Below, piece by piece: positions 9,632 through 17,144 of a stretch of 64,000 nt of DNA. The notes below the pieces were generated by a model that was not told where the DNA came from, ran no database searches, and saw only the letters and a program-made list of their open reading frames with translations. The number at the start of each line of letters is the position of its first letter. Position 1 is the stretch's first letter. Made by a program: the position numbers and the translations under genes. Source of the stretch: Chitinophaga skermanii (GTDB lineage: Bacteria > Bacteroidota > Bacteroidia > Chitinophagales > Chitinophagaceae); assembly GCF_003259335.1 (NCBI RefSeq), contig NZ_QLLL01000014.1, forward strand, positions 1 through 64,000. The letters run 5' to 3'.

Positions 9632-10354
9632 ATGGAAGAATTTTTATCGGTATCATTGTTTTTTCAGGATGAATTGTTGATTACATTAAATAATATATGG
9701 TTAGATCCATATGCACCTTCAACAAATAGAAAAATCGTTTTTCAAGGAGTAAGTGGTTTCCCAAATGCCTTTTGGGAAGGGAAAGAAATTTTAATTATCG
9801 TTGAAGTAATTAATAGAGAAAAAATCAGAGAGATTGCATCTTTCAATTTTCAAATTGAAATTACTAATACCATAGAGCTCGAGAATAATGTTAGTGGATG
9901 GTTTATAGATGGTGCAATTAGTGAAGTCAGTAAGCCTTATTATCAACCGCATGTTGATATTCTTATGCAATGGCAAAATGGAGAAAGTATTGACTGGTAT
10001 AGTTTAAATTCAGACTCAAAATCTAACTACTTGGCGGCTTGTTTTTTTTATTCTGGATTAGATTTTAGATTGAAGAAGAAGAAGGAATTTGTCATTGATA
10101 TGAGTAAAATCAAGGAGGAGTCTGATATTATTTATGAACTTTCTCAAGAAATGTTGGAGAATAGAGGATATATGGGAAAAGAATTATTTACTTTAATTGA
10201 TTGTTTTTATTTAATGAATGACAGAAAGTTAAATGAAAATATACAAATCAAATTACTTAATTCGGCTTTGATTGATAAAAAATTGGGACAATCTTTTGTT
10301 AATTTGATTAGTAGAAATTTATTGGAAGCAGGCTTTCAAGTTGAGGTATACTAG
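9632..10354 (+). CDS. Orphan cytosolic protein, possibly acquired
   Basis: 240 residues, no signal peptide or TM segment, not recognised. The N-terminal half looks beta-rich (SVSLFFQDELLITLNNIWLD; FNFQIEITNTIEL), with a W-centred segment WQNGESIDWYSL. The C-terminal half looks helical (KEESDIIYELSQEMLENRGY; NENIQIKLLNSALIDKKLGQ). Codon use is strongly AT-biased compared with neighbours, which suggests recent transfer. Small acidic orphans of this kind are often immunity or defence-associated proteins, but nothing here proves that. A terminator follows directly. Confidence 0.6.
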   Translation: MEEFLSVSLFFQDELLITLNNIWLDPYAPSTNRKIVFQGVSGFPNAFWEGKEILIIVEVINREKIREIASFNFQIEITNTIELENNVSGWFIDGAISEVSKPYYQPHVDILMQWQNGESIDWYSLNSDSKSNYLAACFFYSGLDFRLKKKKEFVIDMSKIKEESDIIYELSQEMLENRGYMGKELFTLIDCFYLMNDRKLNENIQIKLLNSALIDKKLGQSFVNLISRNLLEAGFQVEVY

Positions 10355-10363
10355 TGTAGTATG

Positions 10364-10398
10364 AGCAAGAATGATGATTTAAAGTCATTCTTGCTTTT
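10364..10398 (+). terminator. Intrinsic terminator after the orphan gene
   Basis: Perfect 11-bp stem AGCAAGAATGA / TCATTCTTGCT (10364-10374, 10385-10395), 10-nt loop, followed by TTT. It starts 10 bp after the stop codon. Confidence 0.8.
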
Positions 10399-10470
10399 AT
10401 CCGTATCCCCAAAACTTTCTCACCCCCAAATTCCTCCCACTTCTTATTTTAGCAACAGAATTACCAATAC

Positions 10471-11037
10471 TTGCTAAATAACCATCATACATATTCCGAC
10501 TTGGAATTGATCAGTCTACTCAAAAAAGTCAACATCGGAGCCTTCGATGCCATCTATTCACAGCATTGGGCGGCGATGTACCAGTCTGCCTTTTATTTGT
10601 TGAGAGACGAGGATGCGGTGATGGATATTGTGCAAGATATTTTTACTGGGCTATGGGAAAAGTGCCAGCAGCTAGATATCCAAGTGATGCTTGCTTACCT
10701 CCGTACTGCTGTACGTTTCAAAGTCGCTAATTATATCAAGGCAGGAAAAATCCACTCCTCCTTCTATACAGAACTCGCCGGGATCGACATGCCCAACACC
10801 CCCGGACCGCAAGATTTCCTAGAACTGAACGACCTTAAAACCATCATCCAATAGGTAGTCGGCGAAATGCCCGAGAAATGCCGCGAAATATTCCTCCTCA
10901 GCCGCGACGGGCAGCTCAGTAACCAACAAATTGCCGACCTATTAGGCATATCCATCAAAACTGTGGAAGCGCAAAAGACCATCGCACTTAAACGCATAAG
11001 AATGAAAAAGTCCCAATTTACTTTAATTTCGGTTTAA
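10471..11037 (+). pseudogene. ECF sigma-70 factor interrupted by an in-frame TAG
   Basis: Read through one amber codon at 10852-10854, the frame gives a normal 189-residue ECF sigma factor. Region 2 is at about 20-85 (FDAIYSQHWAAMYQSAFYLL, VMDIVQDIFTGLWEK). Region 4 lies after the stop (MPEKCREIFLLSRDGQLSNQ, IADLLGISIKTVEAQ, KRIR). The stop follows a CAA codon (..TIIQ-stop-VVGEMP). Truncation removes the whole promoter-binding region 4, so the 127-residue product should be inactive. No anti-sigma FecR or SusC/SusD partner follows, unlike most such sigma genes in this phylum. A sequencing error is the main alternative. Confidence 0.85.
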
Positions 11038-11061
11038 ATATAATGATGACAAATCAAAAAG

Positions 11062-11562
11062 ATGATGAAACAGCTAATAGTATTGAACCGAAGGAGAAAG
11101 GGTAGTATCATAGCCTTATGTATTGTAATTTTCTTTGCTTATTTGTTCATGTCAACTCGTGGTAAAACAGATGGAAGGCAAATTTTTGACAGTAATAAGA
11201 AATCCTTTGATAAAGTAGTTTCGATAGCAGATTCTATTATTAGTTTATTCCCTGGATGTTATTCCTTTAGGTTTTTAATTACAAGTAAATACATGTACCA
11301 GGTTTGCGATTCTGTTAAGCCAAACGTTGTTAAATTACCAGGGGAATATTTGGCGACACAGGATGAAGGATTTATTCGTGAGTTTATGCGCGAATGTCAT
11401 ATCAATATTATTAAGGTTAAAGATGGTCGTGTAGAATTTATATTCGATGACTCAGAACCTGGTAGAATAATTTATTCACGATTTAAGTACGGAGATTTCA
11501 AGGAAAATAGCATAGGAGGGAAATACTTGTTTTTTACTGATAAGGAATACAATTCAAATTAA
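11062..11562 (+). CDS. Single-pass membrane protein, unknown
   Basis: 166 residues: a basic N-terminus (LNRRRKG), one TM helix (about 16-32, IIALCIVIFFAYLFMS) without a clear cleavage site, then a soluble domain that probably faces the periplasm. The domain has alternating strands such as IKVKDGRVEFIFDD and RIIYSRFKYGDF. No family recognised. Two ATGs (11062, 11065) are equally good. It starts 24 bp after the broken sigma gene and is followed by a terminator. Confidence 0.6.
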   Translation: MMKQLIVLNRRRKGSIIALCIVIFFAYLFMSTRGKTDGRQIFDSNKKSFDKVVSIADSIISLFPGCYSFRFLITSKYMYQVCDSVKPNVVKLPGEYLATQDEGFIREFMRECHINIIKVKDGRVEFIFDDSEPGRIIYSRFKYGDFKENSIGGKYLFFTDKEYNSN

Positions 11563-11636
11563 TAATATTTTAATGGTTGTTAATAAACACCACAAATCGC
11601 TTTACGATTCAATGCCAGCCATATTTCTTATTAGAT

Positions 11637-11670
11637 CCCTTCTTGCCCTACAGCAAGAGGGGATTTTTTT
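11637..11670 (+). terminator. Intrinsic terminator
   Basis: 10-bp stem with one G-U pair (11637-11646 with 11653-11662), 6-nt loop, then A and a T run. It ends the transcript of the 11062 gene and sits ahead of the GNAT gene. Confidence 0.8.
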
Positions 11671-11804
11671 TATCAAATTCTTCCTGCCATAGCAGCGACT
11701 TTTCAAAGCTTTTTTCAAATTTCCCCGCATATTTATTTTCCTTGCTTGAAATGTATTACTTTCATTACCGGAACACCATATTATAACAAGGAAATTATAC
11801 AACG

Positions 11805-12335
11805 ATGAACTTTTCTGTACAACCCACATTAGAAAACGATATTGCTATCTTGTATCCCCTACAAGCAGACGACTTCGAAGCTTTATTTGCCGTAGCTTCC
11901 GATCCAAAAGTATGGGAGCAGCATCCTAATAAGGACCGTTATAAAAGAGATATATTTATGAATTTCTTTGATGGCGCTTTAAAGAGCGGAGGAGCATTTA
12001 AAGTTGTAGAGAAGGCTAGTGGCCAGGTATGTGGCAGCAGCCGTTTTTATGATTACAATGAAGCAGAGAACAGCATATTTGTTGGCTACACATTTTACGG
12101 TACAGCTTTTTGGGGTAAAGGATTAAATCCATCGGTTAAAAAGTTAATGCTAGATTATATTTTCCAGTATGTAGATAAAGTATTATTCCATATCGGGGCC
12201 GATAATATTCGTTCTCAAATTGCCATTGGTCGTATTGGTGCAAAGAAAATCGGGGAAGAAGAGGTCGCTTATTTTGGAGAACCTTCACGACTAAATTTTG
12301 TGTATGCGGTTGAGAAGAAAGATTGGTTGAAATAA
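11805..12335 (+). CDS. GNAT-family N-acetyltransferase (RimJ/RimL-like)
   Basis: A 176-residue cytosolic enzyme expected to move acetyl from acetyl-CoA to an amine. The pattern is that of the Acetyltransf_3 group: LYPLQADDFEALFAVASDP at the N-terminus, KVVEKASGQVCGSSRFYDY for strands 3-4, the acetyl-CoA segment FWGKGLNPSVKKLMLDYIF (the usual RGxG/A loop replaced by GKGLN), and NIRSQIAIGRIGAKKIGEEE at the C-terminus. The substrate cannot be read. It is monocistronic, with terminators or hairpins on both sides. Confidence 0.88.
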   Translation: MNFSVQPTLENDIAILYPLQADDFEALFAVASDPKVWEQHPNKDRYKRDIFMNFFDGALKSGGAFKVVEKASGQVCGSSRFYDYNEAENSIFVGYTFYGTAFWGKGLNPSVKKLMLDYIFQYVDKVLFHIGADNIRSQIAIGRIGAKKIGEEEVAYFGEPSRLNFVYAVEKKDWLK

Positions 12336-12433
12336 GTATCGTTTTCGTAATGGAGGATGTTTGTTAACTGGCCAGGACGAAGGCTGATGATTGTTTGTGT
12401 TTACAGTTGAATGAACCCGCGGTTTTGTGATGC

Positions 12434-12454
12434 CACGACGAACAATTCGTCGTG
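12434..12454. other. Tight 9-bp inverted repeat
   Basis: CACGACGAA and TTCGTCGTG with a 3-nt centre. There is no T tract, so it is either a weak terminator of the GNAT gene or an operator-like palindrome about 47 bp before the CsgG-like gene. Confidence 0.4.
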
Positions 12455-12500
12455 ATGACTTGTTATAGAAAGTATTAATATATGCATTAAAACCAATATC

Positions 12501-13334
12501 ATGAAACTGTTTCTAAGTCAACTATTATTATGTCTCGTACTGTCGACTACTATGTTTGCCCAAACAGCTCCCGTAAAGTATGATGTAATACAGAAAACCA
12601 ACGGGGAGGAAATGAAAGGGAAAGTAATGGAAATGAATGATACAGAAGTGAAATTTACCTATGCAGGAGAAACCCTTTTGTACACGATTAAAAAATCCGA
12701 TATTCAAAAAATTACCTTCGGTAGCGGTAGAGTAGAAGTAATCAATGCCCCCACTTCAACACCTGCCACCGACCCAACTACACCAGCGCTACCCGCAACA
12801 CCCAATGTAGATCCCCGGAACCGCGTAGCCATTTTGCCATTTACCGTAATACACGACGGTCAAGATGCCCCGCAAGATGTAAGCTTTCAAATACAATCTG
12901 AAGCCTATCATTTCCTGAATAAGCACGCTGGTGTATATACACTCGTAGATCCACGCACGGTAAATGTAGCCCTCAATAAAGCCGGCATTACAAAAGCCAC
13001 CTTTATGAACTATAGCATGGATGAAATTGCCAACGCACTAGGCGTAGAATACGTGGTAATTGGTACCGTAAGTGTAAATAGAACTTCTGCCACTACCTAC
13101 GGTTCAAGTACGTATAACGATAAAGAGAATAAAGACAAGAATAAGAAATCGGGTTCGGAAAGCACCTATGCTACCAGCACCCAGAACTATAGTAGTAAAA
13201 CTGAAATCAGCATTTACAATAATAAAGGTCAAACTATTTCCAATCAAAACCGCAACTCGATGTTAAATACACAAGATGCTTATCATTCCACCTTGGAATA
13301 TTTGCTGAAACGTTGCCCCTTGTATACGAAATAG
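12501..13334 (+). CDS. Secreted protein with CsgG-like fold
   Basis: 277 residues with a signal peptide (MKLFLSQLLLCLVLSTTMFA-Q). Residues about 25-75 form a small beta domain (YDVIQKTNGEEMKGKVMEMN) seen in many Bacteroidota periplasmic proteins. After a Thr/Pro linker (about 80-100) comes a CsgG/LpoB-like segment: NRVAILPFTV, EAYHFLNKHAGVYTLVDPR, LGVEYVVIGTVSVNR. A Ser/Lys-rich low-complexity insertion follows (about 200-235). CsgG-like domains form pores or activate envelope enzymes; which applies here is not visible. It is first in an operon with an MscS channel (27 bp to its ATG) and a lipoprotein. Confidence 0.72.
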   Translation: MKLFLSQLLLCLVLSTTMFAQTAPVKYDVIQKTNGEEMKGKVMEMNDTEVKFTYAGETLLYTIKKSDIQKITFGSGRVEVINAPTSTPATDPTTPALPATPNVDPRNRVAILPFTVIHDGQDAPQDVSFQIQSEAYHFLNKHAGVYTLVDPRTVNVALNKAGITKATFMNYSMDEIANALGVEYVVIGTVSVNRTSATTYGSSTYNDKENKDKNKKSGSESTYATSTQNYSSKTEISIYNNKGQTISNQNRNSMLNTQDAYHSTLEYLLKRCPLYTK

Positions 13335-13361
13335 TTGACAGTATCTATAGCCAATATGTAC

Positions 13362-15788
13362 ATGAAGTTTATTAATCGTCTCATCATTCTATTATGTTTG
13401 GCATTGCCCGTAGCCGGGCAAGATTCCACCTCGCGCTTAATGCAAACCTTGCAACAATTAAGCACAAAGGAATCGCGTGAAAGCATAGATAAATATAAAC
13501 AACAACGTATATCGGTGCAACAATCCCAAACGCTCGACGAGCTAAAGGTGGTTACACAAAGAACGAAGTTGTTTCTGAAAAGCGGTATTGATTCCTTGGC
13601 AATACGTCATGATATTAAGTTGGTGACAGACGATTTTAAGATATTGCAAGTGGGAGTGCTGTACGATAAGGAAAGCACGATTTCTCAACGTAACTACACC
13701 GTTTCTGCCGTTATTCTTTCAGAACTCATCAATTTAACAGCAGATCATAAGGAGCATGTCGATGCATATGTACATGTATTGGTACAATATCGAAGCCGCA
13801 TAGATTCTTTATCGAGCGATTCAACACTTTTTGTATTTAGTAGCGATTCTGCGAAAGCGGTTAAATATCTCAAACGATTAGCCATCGCGGCACGCGAAAT
13901 CAGTCCTATTGATAGTGCCGTTGATAAACACTTAGGGAATCTCCAAGAAATAGGTACTACCTTGGATCAACTCCTGTTCGAATTAAGATTAGCTGGTGAA
14001 GAAATCGAAGTACACCGTGCAAACCTATCTAAACATACGATGCACCGCGAGTTTCCTAACCTGTTGGCCAGTGGTGGTAATTATAGACCATTGGGGAGAA
14101 TCGTGCAAATATCCTATGCAAAAGAACAACTCGCCTGGAAGTTTTATTTACAAGACAATAAAGGCAAGCTTTTGTTATGGCTTGTATTGATTGTTATGTC
14201 GAGCATCTTTCTCTATACCTTACGCAAGAAGTATAGAGCCGAGCACCCCTTGCAAGAGGAAGCCAAAGAACAACTCGTTATTCGCTACCCAATATTAACT
14301 GCCATCGTTATCGTGAGCAGTATTTATCAATTCGTGTTTATTGATGCCCCCTTTATTTTTAGTTGTGGGAATTGGTGGATATGTGCCATTTGTTTGGCCA
14401 TCATATTTAAAAACCACATCACTTCTTATTGGTGGCGTTTTTGGGTAGGCTTAGTATGCTTATTTACACTCGCTTGCTTCGATAATTTGATTTTACTGGC
14501 ATCGCTGACCGAACGCTGGTGCATATTTTTGTTAGCAGCGATTGGCGCGGTATTTAGTGCTGTTTATTTAATCAACAACAAACGGCACGAGTTGCGCGAG
14601 AAACGCATCCTATACTTTATCGCGGTGATGGGTATGGCACAGGTAATTTCAATCGGGTTTAACCTATTGGGGCGATATAACCTGTCTAAAACCTTCATGA
14701 CAAGCGGGTTTATTGGATTAGTGATTGCGATTCTTTTCTTATGGACCATCCGCTTCATTAATGAAGGATTAAAAATAGCCTCGCTTATTTATAAGCGCCC
14801 CGACAAGCAATTACTATACATCAACTTTGATAAAGTGGGAGAAAAGGCGCCTTCCATCTTCTACGTGTTGTTGGTAGTAGGTTGGTTTATCCTAATGGGC
14901 CGTAATTTCTACGGCTTTAGGCAATTCACGGTTCCGTTCAATAATTTCCTAAACCAAGAACGAACAGTAGGGGATTACACCTTTACAGTAAACGGCCTCT
15001 TTGTATTTGTATTGATCTTTATCTGCGCCATGGTGCTATCGAAATTGATAAGCTTTTTTGCCTATGATCATAGTACGCCGCAAAGCCCCAATAACAACCA
15101 AAAACGCGTTGCGCTGGGAAGCTGGTTGTTGCTGGTGCGCATATTCGTTATTAGTACAGGTTTGTTCTTAGCCATTGCAGCTTCTGGTATACCGCTCGAT
15201 AAAATCACAATTATTCTAGGAGCATTAAGTGTGGGTATAGGCTTAGGTTTACAATCGTTGGTAACTAACCTCGTTAGCGGGTTGATTATTGCCTTTGAGA
15301 AGCCTGTTAACGTAGGTGATTATATTGAGGTAAATGGGAAAGCCGGTACCATGAAAGAGATCGGTTTTAGAAGTAGCGTAGTAACCTTGTTAGATGGCGC
15401 CAACTTAGTCATCCCCAATGGCGATTTGTTAAAAGATCAATTGGTGAATTGGTCATTGTCGAAGAATAATAGGAGAGTTCATATCCCGGTAGGCGTTGCT
15501 TATGGTACGGATTTAGAAAAGGCACAGGCTGTGTTAATGACTATTCTACAAAAGGATGAACGCGTATTGGGATATCCAGCACCCCTTGTCATAGCACAAC
15601 GATTCGGTGAAAGCTCCATTGATTTGGAAATGATGTTTTGGATTCATCATTGGCGAGATACATTTAGTGTTACAAATGATATGATATTGGCTGTTGATCG
15701 TGAATTTAAACAAGCTGGCATCGAGATCCCATTCCCGCAGCAAGACCTTCACATTATTCAACAGCAAAAAAATGAACCATCACAATAA
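13362..15788 (+). CDS. Large MscS-family mechanosensitive channel (MscK/YnaI-like)
   Basis: About 808 residues. A signal peptide (MKFINRLIILLCLALPVAGQ) is followed by a helical periplasmic domain (to about 270), some ten TM helices, then the MscS core. The pore helix is rich in small residues (IILGALSVGIGLGLQSL), followed by VTNLVSGLIIAFEKPVNVGDYIEV and the beta domain (VIPNGDLL). It should act as an inner-membrane osmotic release valve. The upstream frame opens with TTG at 13335, but the ATG at 13362 (or 13356) gives a proper leader. The preceding gene ends at 13334, and a lipoprotein follows 12 bp later, so the three form one operon concerned with the envelope. Confidence 0.9.
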   Translation: MKFINRLIILLCLALPVAGQDSTSRLMQTLQQLSTKESRESIDKYKQQRISVQQSQTLDELKVVTQRTKLFLKSGIDSLAIRHDIKLVTDDFKILQVGVLYDKESTISQRNYTVSAVILSELINLTADHKEHVDAYVHVLVQYRSRIDSLSSDSTLFVFSSDSAKAVKYLKRLAIAAREISPIDSAVDKHLGNLQEIGTTLDQLLFELRLAGEEIEVHRANLSKHTMHREFPNLLASGGNYRPLGRIVQISYAKEQLAWKFYLQDNKGKLLLWLVLIVMSSIFLYTLRKKYRAEHPLQEEAKEQLVIRYPILTAIVIVSSIYQFVFIDAPFIFSCGNWWICAICLAIIFKNHITSYWWRFWVGLVCLFTLACFDNLILLASLTERWCIFLLAAIGAVFSAVYLINNKRHELREKRILYFIAVMGMAQVISIGFNLLGRYNLSKTFMTSGFIGLVIAILFLWTIRFINEGLKIASLIYKRPDKQLLYINFDKVGEKAPSIFYVLLVVGWFILMGRNFYGFRQFTVPFNNFLNQERTVGDYTFTVNGLFVFVLIFICAMVLSKLISFFAYDHSTPQSPNNNQKRVALGSWLLLVRIFVISTGLFLAIAASGIPLDKITIILGALSVGIGLGLQSLVTNLVSGLIIAFEKPVNVGDYIEVNGKAGTMKEIGFRSSVVTLLDGANLVIPNGDLLKDQLVNWSLSKNNRRVHIPVGVAYGTDLEKAQAVLMTILQKDERVLGYPAPLVIAQRFGESSIDLEMMFWIHHWRDTFSVTNDMILAVDREFKQAGIEIPFPQQDLHIIQQQKNEPSQ

Positions 15789-15800
15789 ATAGAACCAGTT

Positions 15801-16418
15801 ATGAAAAACCTATTCATTGCAAGTGTATTGGGTTGGGCGATATCAGCCATGGCTTGTCAACCCAGCCAACAAAAACCACAAGCCGACTCGCTTCCTCCAA
15901 AAGAAGATGGAGCAATAGTAGTACCTCCTGTAGACTCGTCCGTTTTAATAGAACCTTCGCGGGCCTTGGATGAAGCGGTTGTAACGATGATTAAGAACAA
16001 TTTGGAAAAGAAATATGCGAACGACTTGGCCAAACAATTACTAGATTCTACAAGCCGTAGTTTCTACGCCGAAGCATACGATGTAAACGACGATGGCAAC
16101 AAGGAAATTTTTGTGAGCTTAATGGGGCCTTATTTCTGTGGATCAGGCGGCTGTAATGTATTATTGCTAAAAAGTAATGGTGAACGCATCACGGATTTTA
16201 CAGTTACGGCTACACCTATTATCGTTAGTAATACCAGTTCTCATAAATGGAAAGATTTAATCATTGAAAGCGGTGGCAAAAAACACCTTGTGAAGTTCAA
16301 TGGGAAGAATTATCCATCCAATCCAAGTGTGCAACCGGTCTATAAAGAAACAGTAAGTGATACCTTACCGAAGGTACTTGACATTGCTCATCACACTTAT
16401 CCAAAGTATACATTCTAA
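15801..16418 (+). CDS. Lipoprotein with FG-GAP/VCBS-like calcium loop
   Basis: 205 residues. The leader ends SAMAC (lipobox, Cys 19). A Pro/Ser/Asp-rich stalk follows to about residue 50, then a domain with DVNDDGNKEIFV, the loop that binds calcium in VCBS/dockerin-like repeats, and a Cys pair in YFCGSGGCNVLLL that may form a disulfide. The function is unknown. It is the last gene of the CsgG-like/MscS operon and ends at a bidirectional terminator. Confidence 0.72.
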   Translation: MKNLFIASVLGWAISAMACQPSQQKPQADSLPPKEDGAIVVPPVDSSVLIEPSRALDEAVVTMIKNNLEKKYANDLAKQLLDSTSRSFYAEAYDVNDDGNKEIFVSLMGPYFCGSGGCNVLLLKSNGERITDFTVTATPIIVSNTSSHKWKDLIIESGGKKHLVKFNGKNYPSNPSVQPVYKETVSDTLPKVLDIAHHTYPKYTF

Positions 16419-16430
16419 TAGTATATAAAA

Positions 16431-16461
16431 AGAAGGTGCTACAAAGCATGCAGCACCTTCT
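16431..16461. terminator. Bidirectional terminator
   Basis: Perfect 10-bp stem AGAAGGTGCT / AGCACCTTCT (16431-16440, 16452-16461). It has A-rich sequence to its left and T-rich sequence to its right, between convergent genes. Confidence 0.85.
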
Positions 16462-16469
16462 TGTAATTT

Positions 16470-17138
16470 TTATTTACTTTCTTGCTCAATGGGTAGATCT
16501 TTTGGAAGCATCACCTCTGCCTCGTTTACATCCTCGTATTTAATATTGGTCGCCGTACATTGCATACGGTTCGTTTCGAAAGCTAATACAGCGCCATAAG
16601 GCGAATAGATACCAATTACGCCGCCTTGGAAAGGTAATTGATCTGTTACCCAAAGCGTGGTTTTGTCGTTGTTGTTTTTAACTGTAATTTCTTTACAAAC
16701 AAAACCTAGAATCGTTTTTGTTTTAGTACCTACTTTGTATTTCTCGTTATCTGTTGAAGCGTTGTAAGGCTTCTGTATCAATTTCTTTTTACCATTACCA
16801 TCTTGTTGTAAGCTATATACCGATGTGGTGGCTGGGTCAATATACCTAGCTATATCTTGCCCGCTACCTGCACGAAGTGTCATGCGTGTATTGCCCTCTT
16901 CCGATTCCATGTCTTTCGGGCCAGGCATAACTGTTTTAGCATGGCTCCCATTGAAATAAAGCGTAGCTTCTGTTGTAGCGGTGGCCGGCAGAATATCCTT
17001 GAATTGTTGTTGATCTGGACGTAAGGAAGCATGTACATTAATGGTAATATCGTAACTAATTTTACCAGATTTCTGTTGTTGTGCTTGTGCCATTTGTAAG
17101 CAGAGTAGGCCCGCTACTAAAAATGTTAACTTTTTCAT
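16470..17138 (-). CDS. GLPGLI-family protein
   Basis: 222 residues with a signal peptide (MKKLTFLVAGLLCLQMAQAQ). It has the features of the Bacteroidota GLPGLI family: KISYDITI at the start, an ILGFVCKEITVKNNNDKTTLWVTDQLPF segment in two parts (ILGFVCKEI; TTLWVTDQLPF), and the family-signature position reads FQGGVIGIYSP rather than GLPGLI. The product is periplasmic or outer-membrane associated, with no known activity. It follows the outer-membrane barrel gene by 6 bp, a pairing common for this family, and belongs to a set led by a two-component system. Confidence 0.85.
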   Translation of the reverse strand: MKKLTFLVAGLLCLQMAQAQQQKSGKISYDITINVHASLRPDQQQFKDILPATATTEATLYFNGSHAKTVMPGPKDMESEEGNTRMTLRAGSGQDIARYIDPATTSVYSLQQDGNGKKKLIQKPYNASTDNEKYKVGTKTKTILGFVCKEITVKNNNDKTTLWVTDQLPFQGGVIGIYSPYGAVLAFETNRMQCTATNIKYEDVNEAEVMLPKDLPIEQESK

Positions 17139-17144
17139 GTTGTA

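Noticed and set aside
10852..10854. Programmed amber read-through or pyrrolysine in the sigma gene
   Set aside because: No recoding signal is visible and this is not known for Bacteroidota ECF factors; simple loss of function or a read error is more likely.
11577..11829. Short ORFs on both strands around the 11.6-11.8 kb spacer
   Set aside because: They cover the terminator and promoter region between two clear genes and show no protein-like pattern.
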